A stretch of DNA of 40,558 nucleotides. Origin: Silicimonas sp. Lineage in GTDB: Bacteria > Pseudomonadota > Alphaproteobacteria > Rhodobacterales > Rhodobacteraceae. A model generated the notes under the pieces. That model saw only the letters and a list, made by a program, of their open reading frames with translations. It was not told where the DNA came from and ran no database searches. Below are positions 25,513 to 33,030 of this stretch, piece by piece (the stretch's first letter is position 1; each line of letters opens with the position of its first letter). The stretch spans positions 1-40,558 of the forward strand of contig JAJDOD010000125.1 in assembly GCA_022340315.1 (NCBI GenBank), read 5' to 3'. A program made the translations under genes and the position numbers.

Positions 25513-26448
25513 TCAAAAGCTTGGTTCCAGTTGTGCACGCGCCAGCCGCGCCACGATGGGCCGCGCCGTCGCGGCGTCCATGCCGGGCCGCAGCGCCGGA
25601 TCGTAAAGCATTGCCAGCATGCGTTCGTCCATTGCCGTCAGCCGTCCGAACTCGTCGTCATCGTTGAAGATCGAAGGTCGCGCGGTCGGGCTGTCGTTGG
25701 CAAGTCCAAGACCTTGGGCCAGTTCCTCGTGAATGCAGGAGAGACGCAGCAAAAGCGGCAACTCGTCCCGGATCACGGCGACCGCCTGGGCAATCTTGCC
25801 GTCATCGGCGGGGTCTGCCGCGACAACCAGACAGTAGTTCTCGCGCCCGAGGTCTTCGATCAGGTCGATCTCGCGGTCGCGGATGCCGGGAATGAGCCGC
25901 CTGAGTGTCGGACCGGAGACGCGGCGTTCCTCCTCGGAGAGCACCAGCACGCGGAAGTTTCCGCCGCGTTCGACGAAACTCACGGGATGCCCCGTTGCGC
26001 GCGCCAGCCGATCGGAAAACCGCCGGATCGCCGCACGGTCGTCGGCAATCGTGGCAGGCTCGACGCTGGCGCCGAATATGGCTTCGATCTGCACTGGCTT
26101 CTCCCAGCGGCGCAGGATGCTTTCTGACCGCTGGCGTACAAGCGTCGTACCGACATCGCTGAATTCGCGGGCGAATGCGATCTCCATGAAAGTCTCGCCA
26201 AGGCGACGCGCGTCGAAGGGCGCATCCGGTCCGCCGCCATCGACGCGCAGAAGTCCGCGGGTTCTTTGCCCCCTCTCGACGCGGGCGTAATAGGCCTTGA
26301 GAGCGGCGCTCTCGGGCGATCGCCCCTCGGTCACGACCGCGGGCGGCGGTGTGGCAGGGGCGCCCGCGCCGAACAGCCCGTCAAGCTGGTCGCAGCCCGC
26401 AACCAGAAGAACGGCCGTCCCAACGACCAGGGCGCGGATACGCTGCAC
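25513..26448 (-). CDS. DUF2927 lipoprotein
   Basis: This 311-residue envelope protein has a lipoprotein signal peptide (lipobox LVAGC, lipidated C19) and a DUF2927 domain over most of the rest. The motif IHEELAQGLGLAND (H240, E241) looks like the start of a zinc-protease HExxH site, but the second histidine is a glycine and nearby positions lack an obvious replacement, so proteolysis is doubtful. It starts six bases after the TelA stop on the same strand and is therefore cotranscribed. It would face the periplasm, while TelA and the SPFH protein face the cytoplasm. Confidence 0.85.
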   Translation of the reverse strand: MQRIRALVVGTAVLLVAGCDQLDGLFGAGAPATPPPAVVTEGRSPESAALKAYYARVERGQRTRGLLRVDGGGPDAPFDARRLGETFMEIAFAREFSDVGTTLVRQRSESILRRWEKPVQIEAIFGASVEPATIADDRAAIRRFSDRLARATGHPVSFVERGGNFRVLVLSEEERRVSGPTLRRLIPGIRDREIDLIEDLGRENYCLVVAADPADDGKIAQAVAVIRDELPLLLRLSCIHEELAQGLGLANDSPTARPSIFNDDDEFGRLTAMDERMLAMLYDPALRPGMDAATARPIVARLARAQLEPSF

Positions 26449-26453
26449 AGGCG

Positions 26454-27650
26454 TCAGGACGGAACACTTTCCCCGGCGTTCGAGCCGGTGCCGTCCTTTC
26501 GGGCCTTCGCCGCGGCGAGAGTGGTTTTCAGTTCCTCTTCCATTTTCTTCAGTTCGACTTCCGCCTCGGCCCGTTTCTTCTTGCCTTCATCGGCAATCGC
26601 GAGGCTCTCCTCGATCGTGGCGACCAGGTCGGCATTGGCTTTCTTCACGGCCTCGATGTCGAAGACGCCGCGCTCCATCTCCTCGCGGATCATCTTGTTC
26701 GCGTGGCGCAGATTCTCGGCATTGGCGGTAAGAAGCTCGTTGGTCAGGTCGTTGGCCTCGCGCACCGCCTCGGCGGCTTCCGAGGAGCGCTGGATCGTGA
26801 CCGCCTGCGCAAGCTGGGTCTCCCAGAGCGGCACGGTGTTGACCAGCGTCGAGTTGATCTTGGTCACCAGCGACTTGTCGTTCTCCTGCACCAGCCGGAT
26901 CGAGGGGAGCGACTGCATGGTGACCTGCCGCGTCAGTTTCAGGTCATGCACCCGGCGTTCCAGGTCGTCGCGCGCGGCGCGCAGATCGCGCAACTCCTGC
27001 GCCTTCATCACGCCTTCCTCTTCGGCGGCGTCCTCGACCGCCTTTTCCCTGGCCGGAATGTCGGTTTCGTCCAGGCGCTTCAGCTTTTCTTCGCCCGCTG
27101 CGATGTAGAGCGCGAGCTCATCGTAGAAATTCAGCGTCTTGTCATAGAGTTGGTCGAGCGACTTGATGTCCTTCAGCAGCGTGTGTTCGTGGCGGAGCAG
27201 GTCGTCTGTGATCTTGTCGATTTGCCCTTGGACATTCTCGAACCGCGCCACGAAATTGTGGATCGGCGCGGCCCTGCCCAGCAGCTTTTCCCACCAGGAC
27301 CGCTCGCGGCGGATGTCCAACTCGCTGATCGAGAAACCGCGTATGGTCGAAACGATGTTGCGAAGGCTGTCGCCCGCCGGGCCGACGTCCTTGTTGCGCA
27401 CATCCGCCAGCATCGCCTGGCTGATTTCCTGCAACTCGGCCTGGGCGGCGGACCCGAACGATACGATCGAGTTGGTGTCGCCCATGTCGATCTCGCCAAG
27501 TCGTTTCTCGATCTCGGCGGTAGTCTCGGCGTCGGCGGCCTCGAACGCGACGATCTCATTTGCAGGCACCGGCTCGGGCAGCAGAGCGTCGCTGACTTCC
27601 TTCACCATCGCCAAATCTTCGGCTGCCTTCTGACGCACGGTTTCGTCCAT
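26454..27650 (-). CDS. TelA-family protein (toxic anion resistance)
   Basis: This 398-residue cytoplasmic protein of the TelA/YaaN family (PF05816) is rich in long charged helices predicted to form coiled coils, for example in DLRAARDDLERRVHDLKLTR and KKKRAEAEVELKKMEEELK. The family was named for tellurite resistance, but its biochemical activity is not known. In Bacillus the TelA relative yaaN follows xpaC, and the same pair with 17 bases between them is found here. There is no signal peptide or membrane helix, so partner proteins probably supply the membrane link. Confidence 0.9.
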   Translation of the reverse strand: MDETVRQKAAEDLAMVKEVSDALLPEPVPANEIVAFEAADAETTAEIEKRLGEIDMGDTNSIVSFGSAAQAELQEISQAMLADVRNKDVGPAGDSLRNIVSTIRGFSISELDIRRERSWWEKLLGRAAPIHNFVARFENVQGQIDKITDDLLRHEHTLLKDIKSLDQLYDKTLNFYDELALYIAAGEEKLKRLDETDIPAREKAVEDAAEEEGVMKAQELRDLRAARDDLERRVHDLKLTRQVTMQSLPSIRLVQENDKSLVTKINSTLVNTVPLWETQLAQAVTIQRSSEAAEAVREANDLTNELLTANAENLRHANKMIREEMERGVFDIEAVKKANADLVATIEESLAIADEGKKKRAEAEVELKKMEEELKTTLAAAKARKDGTGSNAGESVPS

Positions 27651-27667
27651 CTGTTCCCTCCTAGGTT

Positions 27668-28543
27668 CTAAAATTCACTGTGGACGCCCTCGCGTTCCAG
27701 CCGCTCGCGAAGCACTTCGATCTCCACGTCCAGCGTCGACTTGTCATCCAGCAATAGCTTCTGGGTCTTCTTTGCGAACGAACTTTCCAGGTCGTCCAGC
27801 AATTCTTCGTAATCGGCCCGCGCCTCCTCGTTTCCCGAGCGCGCGTAGAGATCCGCAAACTGTACCGTCGCGTCCCTCGCTCCCAAGAGATAGACGCCGA
27901 GGAACTTGCGCGCACTGGTCAGGTCGCGGGGGTCGTCCTCGACCACGCGGCACATGGCACGCGCAGTCTCGACGAAATCCGCCACGCGGCGTTCAAGTGC
28001 GGGCACCTGAGCGCGCCGGATGGCGTCTTTCATCGCGGCCAGGTGGCGCTCGGCCTCGTCCACGACGCGGGCCACGCGGTCGGTCTGGAACTGGTTCATG
28101 CCTTCGGTGCCCTTGTCCGCGAGCGGATCGGGGCCGAAGGCGGTGACATGAAGCACGGCGCCCAGGATAAAATAGAGCAAGGGGTTAAGAAGACTGAACC
28201 CCGCCGGATCGAGCCCCGCAACCGCCAGACCGAGGCCGGTGAGCAGGCTGCCGAATATCTTGCGCGGAATGGCGGGTTTCTTCGCCACCCTGCGGGCATG
28301 ATAGGCATCCTCGGCCACCAGCCCTTCGCGGGTCAGCCAGGCCGCGAGCATCATGATTCCGAAGGCGGCCATTTTCAGGAACAGACCCGTCGGTTCCAGT
28401 TGGAAGCCAACCAGCAGCATTGGCACCGGCGCTATGAAAAGAAAGTTCACACGCGCGCCCGACCGGGACCGGCGCATTCCTTCGGGAGCCCGAGGATGCG
28501 AAGCCGAGCCGGGGCTGAATTTGCCGCCGTAGCGCTCGGCCAT
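27668..28543 (-). CDS. XpaC-like membrane protein
   Basis: This protein of 291 residues belongs to the XpaC family, named for hydrolysis of 5-bromo-4-chloroindolyl phosphate; the true activity is unproved. A basic N-terminus is followed by membrane helices at about 33-49, 52-71 and 97-135, then a cytoplasmic helical domain of about 155 residues (MNQFQTDRVARVVDEAERHL to the end). The ATG at 28543 overlaps the stop of the small membrane protein gene by one base, which decides it over an upstream in-frame codon. TelA follows at once, as in Bacillus xpaC-yaaN. Confidence 0.87.
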   Translation of the reverse strand: MAERYGGKFSPGSASHPRAPEGMRRSRSGARVNFLFIAPVPMLLVGFQLEPTGLFLKMAAFGIMMLAAWLTREGLVAEDAYHARRVAKKPAIPRKIFGSLLTGLGLAVAGLDPAGFSLLNPLLYFILGAVLHVTAFGPDPLADKGTEGMNQFQTDRVARVVDEAERHLAAMKDAIRRAQVPALERRVADFVETARAMCRVVEDDPRDLTSARKFLGVYLLGARDATVQFADLYARSGNEEARADYEELLDDLESSFAKKTQKLLLDDKSTLDVEIEVLRERLEREGVHSEF

Positions 28544-28749
28544 CAGGACCCCCCGCTCACCGAGACATAAAGGATCAGGCAAAGTAGCAGGAAAAAGGCG
28601 GCCTTCTGCATGGTCCCTCCCGATGTCAGGGCGTCGGTGCCGCCAGCACGTGCCACGCCTCGCGCCGCGCCTCGGATCAGAAGCGCGGCAATGCCGGCAA
28701 CGATGGCCGCGGCGATCAATGCCAATGCGAAACGCTGCATGCGCTGCAC
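28543..28749 (-). CDS. Small two-helix membrane protein heading the XpaC-TelA cluster
   Basis: This frame of 68 residues from a GTG at 28749, or 65 from the ATG at 28740, has two hydrophobic segments: FALALIAAAIVAGIAALLI and KAAFFLLLCLILYVSV. An arginine-containing loop (RGAARGVARAGG) joins them. It overlaps the XpaC start by one base, so it is translated together with it. No family is recognised. It is probably a small inner membrane partner of XpaC. Confidence 0.65.
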   Translation of the reverse strand: MQRMQRFALALIAAAIVAGIAALLIRGAARGVARAGGTDALTSGGTMQKAAFFLLLCLILYVSVSGGS

Positions 28750-28882
28750 TTACCCCGGTTGTTCAAACTCAACATATGAAATCATTGTCGTGCTTGCCAT
28801 AGCCACAGCGCATGAAAGCGAGATGACGCCGGGTTCGGAATGAGCTTCGGACAAACGCTCTGAGAATCCGCGACAAGAAATT

Positions 28883-29710
28883 TTAGCGCTTCTTCTCAGC
28901 ATCTTGACGCCGCCGCTTGCCAGGCTTGCCGCGGCGGCCCGCAGATTTCTGAGACACGGGGAGGTTTTTTCCCCCTTCCGGATCGCCAAGGCCGAGCTGT
29001 TCGCGAACGATCTTCTGCCGCACCTCCTCGACCGCGCCCGGTTTCAGATCGCCCAGCCGGAAAGGACCGTAGCTGATGCGGATCAAACGGTTGACCGGGA
29101 AATCGATCGCTTCCATCGCGCGCCTGATCTCGCGGTTCTTGCCTTCGCGAAGCGACACCGTGATCCAGGCGTTCCGCCCTTGCTGGCGGTCGAGCGTCAC
29201 TGTCATCGGGCGAAACCGTTCGCCCTCGACGGTCAACCCGCTGCGCAGCGGGGCAAAGTCCTCGTCCTTCGGCGCGCCATGCAGCCGGACCCGGTACTTG
29301 CGCAGCCAACCTGTGGATGGCAACTCCAGCCGGCGCTTGATCTCGCCGTCGTTGGTGAGAAGCAGCAGCCCCTCGGAATTGAGGTCGAGCCGCCCGACCG
29401 ACATCACGCGCGGCATGTCCTCGGGCAGCGCTCCGAATACCGTGTCACGCCCCTTCTCGTCGCTGGTGGTCGTCACAAGGCCGGCGGGCTTGTGATAGAG
29501 CCAGAGCCGCGGAGGTTCGAGTTCGCCAAGCGGCTGACCGTCGAGCGTGATCTTGTCGCTATCCGTTACGTTCAGGGCCGGGCTGTCGATCTTCCTGCCA
29601 TTCACGGCGACGCGCCCCGCTTCGATCATGCGCTCGGCCTCGCGGCGCGAGGCGACGCCGTGGCGTGCAAGCACCTTGGCAATGCGGTTGGAGGCGGGTT
29701 TGTCGCTCAT
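28883..29710 (-). CDS. rluB: rRNA pseudouridine synthase (RsuA/RluB family)
   Basis: This enzyme converts a uridine of rRNA to pseudouridine; by length and neighbours it is of the RluB (23S) type. The 275-residue protein has an N-terminal S4 RNA-binding domain (NRIAKVLARHGVASRREAERM), the catalytic motif GRLDLNSEGLLLLTNDG with the active-site aspartate in RLD, and GKNREIRRAMEAID. A long basic tail (KSAGRRGKPGKRRRQDAEKKR) probably adds RNA affinity. It is divergent from tadA, another RNA-modifying enzyme. Confidence 0.88.
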   Translation of the reverse strand: MSDKPASNRIAKVLARHGVASRREAERMIEAGRVAVNGRKIDSPALNVTDSDKITLDGQPLGELEPPRLWLYHKPAGLVTTTSDEKGRDTVFGALPEDMPRVMSVGRLDLNSEGLLLLTNDGEIKRRLELPSTGWLRKYRVRLHGAPKDEDFAPLRSGLTVEGERFRPMTVTLDRQQGRNAWITVSLREGKNREIRRAMEAIDFPVNRLIRISYGPFRLGDLKPGAVEEVRQKIVREQLGLGDPEGGKNLPVSQKSAGRRGKPGKRRRQDAEKKR

Positions 29711-29777
29711 GGGATGCCGGATAGCGCAACCGTGCGCGCCTGGAAAGTGGCGCCAGGGCTTTGCGGCACGTTCGGGT

Positions 29778-29802
29778 TTGCGTATTTGAAAAGAGATGAA
29801 GA
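29778..29802 (+). repeat. Dispersed 25-base repeat, copy 2
   Basis: This matches 18361-18385 at 24 of 25 positions. The copy contains the ATG at 29796 that could start tadA, so that start may belong to the repeat instead of the gene. Confidence 0.6.
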
Positions 29803-30257
29803 CCGGGTTTCGCAGTCATATGGATGCCGCACTGGCCGAGGCGCAAGCTGCCGCTCTGCGCGGCGAGGTGCCGGTTGGCGCGGTTCTGGTCGGTCCAGAG
29901 GGCGCGGTGATCGCGACAGCGGGCAACCGGATGCGCGAGCTTGGGGACCCGACGGCTCATGCCGAGATGGAAGCGATCCGCGCCGGTGTCGCGGCCCTCG
30001 GATCAGAGCGCCTCACCGGTTGCGATCTCTACGTGACGCTCGAGCCATGCCCGATGTGTGCCGGCGCCATCTCGGCGGCGCGTATCGCGCGGCTCTATTA
30101 CGGCGCGCCGGATCCCAAGTCGGGCGGCGTGTCGCATGGTGCGCGGGTCTTTGCCCATCCACAGTGCCACCATGCCCCCGAGGTCTACGACGGTATCGGC
30201 GAGGCGGCATCGCGCGAGATGCTGCAGGCATTCTTCAGGGACAGGCGGGACACATGA
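29796..30257 (+). CDS. tadA: tRNA-specific adenosine deaminase
   Basis: This essential enzyme deaminates the wobble adenosine of arginine tRNA (ACG anticodon) to inosine. The 153-residue protein has zinc ligands in TAHAEMEAI (H55, with catalytic E57) and LEPCPMCAG (C85 and C88). The ATG at 29796 lies in a dispersed repeat and has no ribosome site, so the ATG at 29820 (MDAALAEAQ), 24 bases later, may be the true start. The stop overlaps the DUF1185 start as ATGA. Confidence 0.93.
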   Translation: MKTGFRSHMDAALAEAQAAALRGEVPVGAVLVGPEGAVIATAGNRMRELGDPTAHAEMEAIRAGVAALGSERLTGCDLYVTLEPCPMCAGAISAARIARLYYGAPDPKSGGVSHGARVFAHPQCHHAPEVYDGIGEAASREMLQAFFRDRRDT

Positions 30258-30835
30258 CGGACATTCGCAAGATCGTGGTCACGGTCGAGGAAACCCGCAC
30301 CGAGATGGGGCAGGCCATCGACCCGCCAACGCGCAAGGCGCTGGCAATCGCCGTCATTGCCAACCCCTTCGCCGGCACCCATGTCGAGGACCTGACGCCG
30401 CTGATCGAGACCGGCGCGATGCTGGGTGACCTGCTTGGACGGCGTGCGGTCGAGGCTCTTGGGGTGTCACCCGGCCAGATCGAAAGCTACGGCAAGGCCG
30501 CGATGGTCGGCGAGCGGGGCGAGCTTGAGCACGCGGCGGCGCTCCTCCATCCCGCAATGGGCGCGCCGCTTCGCGCGGCGGTTGGCGGAGGTGCGGCGCT
30601 GGTGCCCTCTGCCAAGAAGCGCGGCGGACCGGGCCAGACGCTGGACGTGCCGCTCGGCCACAAGAACGCGGCTTACGTGCGCAGCCATTTCGACGCCGTC
30701 GAAGCGCGTCTGCCGGACGCGCCGGGCGCGGACGAGATCGTGGTCGCCATCGCCGTCACCGATAGCGGCCGCCCGTTGCCAAGGGTCGGCGGGCTGACGG
30801 CTGGCGAGGTAGAGGGCAAGGACGGGCTGCGCTAG
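30254..30835 (+). CDS. DUF1185 'amino acid synthesis' family protein
   Basis: This 193-residue protein belongs to the DUF1185 family, whose members are labelled amino acid synthesis proteins without an assigned reaction. Typical segments are IRKIVVTVEETRTEMGQA at the start, AVIANPFAGTHVEDL at about 34-48, and GKAAMVGERGELEHAAALLHP at about 79-99. It is likely to be soluble and cytoplasmic. It is translationally coupled to tadA (ATGA), though no functional link to tRNA editing is known. Confidence 0.83.
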   Translation: MTDIRKIVVTVEETRTEMGQAIDPPTRKALAIAVIANPFAGTHVEDLTPLIETGAMLGDLLGRRAVEALGVSPGQIESYGKAAMVGERGELEHAAALLHPAMGAPLRAAVGGGAALVPSAKKRGGPGQTLDVPLGHKNAAYVRSHFDAVEARLPDAPGADEIVVAIAVTDSGRPLPRVGGLTAGEVEGKDGLR

Positions 30836-30841
30836 CCTCGG

Positions 30842-31534
30842 TCAGATCTCGATCGCCTCAAGCACCTCTGGCGTCTTCACGTCAACACCCGGCAAGCCCT
30901 CGGCAAGCGCATCGGCGTTCTGAGCGAGGATCGGGAAGGTCCTGTAGTGCACCGGGATCACGGTATTGAAATTGAAGTACTTCCTGGCCGCCCATGCCGC
31001 CGCTTTCATATCCATCGTGAAATACCCGCCGGCTGAAAGGATGCCGACCTCGGGTGCATGATACTCGCCCATCCACGCCATATCGGCCATGATGTCCGTG
31101 TCGCCCGAGACATACACCGTCTTGCCTTCGGCGCGCAGCATGTAGCCGCATTCGCTTCCGACGCAGACCGGCCCCTCGGGCGTCGCCAGCGTGGTCGAGT
31201 GGCTTGCCGGCACCATCGTCACAGCGATACCTCCCGCGTCCACGGTGCCACCCCTGTTGAACCCGACGGCTTCGATGCCTTCGCTTTCTCCCCAGTAGCT
31301 CATCAGGTCGTATTGACCGATGACCGGCACGCCCAGCTTCCTGGCCAACGGCAACACATCCGTTATGTGATCGACATGCGCATGGGTCAGCAGGATATGC
31401 GTCACACCCTCCACGGCGGCGTCGTGCTGATCCTCCGGCATGCTCGGATTGCCGTTCAGCCAGGGGTCGATCAGAAGAACCGTGCCGCCGCTTTCGATTC
31501 GCATCGTGCCGTGGCCCAGCCAGACGAAGTTCAT
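30842..31534 (-). CDS. UPF0173 metal-dependent hydrolase
   Basis: This metallo-beta-lactamase-fold protein of 230 residues keeps the metal site HAHVDH (H51, H53, D55, H56), preceded by LIDPWLNGNP. Further histidines are at about 130 (PASHST) and near the C-terminus (VIPVHYRTFP). The substrate of UPF0173 is not known. There is no signal peptide, so it is cytoplasmic. The ATG at 31534 (MNFVWLGHGT) gives the family start, and an upstream in-frame codon would add an unrelated tail. It is divergent from the ceramidase-like gene. Confidence 0.9.
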   Translation of the reverse strand: MNFVWLGHGTMRIESGGTVLLIDPWLNGNPSMPEDQHDAAVEGVTHILLTHAHVDHITDVLPLARKLGVPVIGQYDLMSYWGESEGIEAVGFNRGGTVDAGGIAVTMVPASHSTTLATPEGPVCVGSECGYMLRAEGKTVYVSGDTDIMADMAWMGEYHAPEVGILSAGGYFTMDMKAAAWAARKYFNFNTVIPVHYRTFPILAQNADALAEGLPGVDVKTPEVLEAIEI

Positions 31535-31607
31535 GATGGTTCTCCCTTCCAATAGTTTCGTAGAAGCTAGCCGAAACACGCGCCGAAACTAGTTGTCAAA
31601 TTGTACC

Positions 31608-32246
31608 ATGAACTGGACGCGATCCATAGACGCCTATTGTGAGCGAACGGACCCGGCATACTGGTCCGAACCGGTCAATGCGGTCACCAATCTCGCCTTC
31701 CTGGTCGCCGCATTCATCCTGTGGCGCCGCTGTGCTGGCTTGACGGCAGGCCGGGCGCTGGCGGCCATTCTGTTTGCGATCGGATTGGGATCGTACCTCT
31801 TCCACACCCACGCGACGCCCTGGGCGGCGATGCTGGACACGACGCCCATCCTGGTTTTCACGCTGGTCTACATATTCCTGGCAAACCGCGACTTCTGGGG
31901 CTGGCCGCTCTGGCTGTCGGCGCTGGGGATGGCGGCTTACATTCCCTACACGATGGCGGTTACGCCGGTCTTCGAAGCTCTGCCATTCTTCACGATCTCC
32001 AGCTTCTACTGGCCGCTGCCGCTTCTGATCTTCGCCTATGCCGCCCTCTTGCGGACCCGCGCACCCGCGACCGCGCGCAACCTCGCCATCGGCGCGGCGA
32101 TCCTCTGCCTCTCGCTTGCCGCGCGGTCGCTCGACGAACCGCTCTGCACGGCTCTGCCGCTGGGCACGCATTTCCTCTGGCACATCCTGAACGCCCTCAT
32201 GCTGGGCTGGATGATCGAGACCTGGCGGCGGCACGTCACACGCTGA
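31608..32246 (+). CDS. Ceramidase-like (alkaline ceramidase/CREST family) membrane protein
   Basis: This integral membrane protein of 212 residues has about seven hydrophobic helices and the motifs of the alkaline ceramidase family. They are CERTDPAYWSEPVNAVTNL near the N-terminus, SYLFHTHATPWAAMLDTTPI at about 64-83, and DEPLCTALPLGTHFLWHILNA near the C-terminus. The conserved S, D and three H that bind catalytic zinc are all present. The family amide hydrolases act on sphingolipids or related lipids; the bacterial substrate is uncertain. The ATG at 31608 gives the family start. The 3' end overlaps the convergent VOC gene by 11 bases. Confidence 0.85.
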   Translation: MNWTRSIDAYCERTDPAYWSEPVNAVTNLAFLVAAFILWRRCAGLTAGRALAAILFAIGLGSYLFHTHATPWAAMLDTTPILVFTLVYIFLANRDFWGWPLWLSALGMAAYIPYTMAVTPVFEALPFFTISSFYWPLPLLIFAYAALLRTRAPATARNLAIGAAILCLSLAARSLDEPLCTALPLGTHFLWHILNALMLGWMIETWRRHVTR

Positions 32247-32643
32247 CTTCGTGCACCTCGATCACGTTGCCGTCGGGGTCATAGAAGAAGATCTGCCGCC
32301 ACCCCGCCACCGCCGTGTGGCCCCAGTCCGAGTACGGCACACCCGCCGCGTCCAGATGCGCCTTGAAGCCGTCCAGGTCGTCGGTCCGATAGGCGATATG
32401 CCCGCGAGCGACGGCGTTCACGATCTGGCCGGTCTTGAACCCGGCCAGCACGTCGCGTTCGGCGATATGGGTCTGGATGGCGCCGTCGGTCACGAAGGCC
32501 ACGTCACCCGCATAGCCCTGTCCCTTCTCCAGCGTCGGCAGACCGCTGGTCTCGCGCTCAAGGCCAAGCACGTCGCGATAGAAGCGGTCCATTTCCTCCA
32601 CCTTGTCGGTGGAGAGATTGATGTGATGAAGCGTCAGTTTCAT
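32236..32643 (-). CDS. VOC-family (glyoxalase/dioxygenase fold) protein
   Basis: This single-module vicinal-oxygen-chelate protein has 135 residues. It begins MKLTLHHINLSTDKVEEMDR with the first metal histidine, has GHIAYRTDDLDGFKAHLDAAG in the second half, and ends in IFFYDPDGNVIEVHEVSV with the metal-ligand glutamate. Such proteins act as dioxygenases, glyoxalases or resistance proteins, and the sequence does not decide among them. The ATG at 32643 gives the family start. It is divergent from gatC and convergent with the ceramidase-like gene. Confidence 0.88.
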   Translation of the reverse strand: MKLTLHHINLSTDKVEEMDRFYRDVLGLERETSGLPTLEKGQGYAGDVAFVTDGAIQTHIAERDVLAGFKTGQIVNAVARGHIAYRTDDLDGFKAHLDAAGVPYSDWGHTAVAGWRQIFFYDPDGNVIEVHEVSV

Positions 32644-32742
32644 GGCGGCGAGACTGGCCCGGCAGCGGGCCAAGGGCAAGGCTTGGCATCGCCGCGCCCG
32701 CGCGCTAAACGGGCCGCTGATTGTCAGGAAAGGCGTGGTCCC

Positions 32743-33030
32743 ATGTCGATTGATCGAGATACCGCAAGGAAGGTCGCGAAACTCGCCCGGATCAAGGTCG
32801 AGGAAGACGACCTCGACGCGCTGGCGGGCGAGTTCAACGCCATCCTCGGCTTCGTCGAACAACTGAACGAGGTCGATGTCGAGGGCGTCGAGCCGATGAC
32901 CTCGGTCACGCCCATGCGGCTGAAACGGCGCGAGGATGTGGTGACCGACGGCAATCAGCAGGAGAAGATCCTCTCGAATGCACCCGATGCGCGGGAAGGG
33001 TTCTTCGCGGTTCCGAAGGTGGTCGAGTGA
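32743..33030 (+). CDS. gatC: Asp-tRNA(Asn)/Glu-tRNA(Gln) amidotransferase subunit C
   Basis: This 95-residue subunit stabilises the GatA-GatB amidotransferase that makes Gln-tRNA(Gln) and/or Asn-tRNA(Asn). It shows [41 protein letters not shown], and [19 protein letters not shown], the family order. The stop shares one base with the gatA start, so the two are coupled. gatB is not in the window, and in alphaproteobacteria it is often elsewhere. Confidence 0.94.
   Translation: MSIDRDTARKVAKLARIKVEEDDLDALAGEFNAILGFVEQLNEVDVEGVEPMTSVTPMRLKRREDVVTDGNQQEKILSNAPDAREGFFAVPKVVE

Noticed and set aside
26349-27671. Open frame of 440 codons antisense to TelA
   Set aside because: Low-complexity shadow translation; TelA on the minus strand has family motifs and operon context.
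28904-30835. Long open frame (643 codons) on the plus strand over rluB and in the DUF1185 frame
   Set aside because: Only the last 193 codons (DUF1185) look like a protein; the rest is the antisense of rluB and an out-of-frame copy of tadA.
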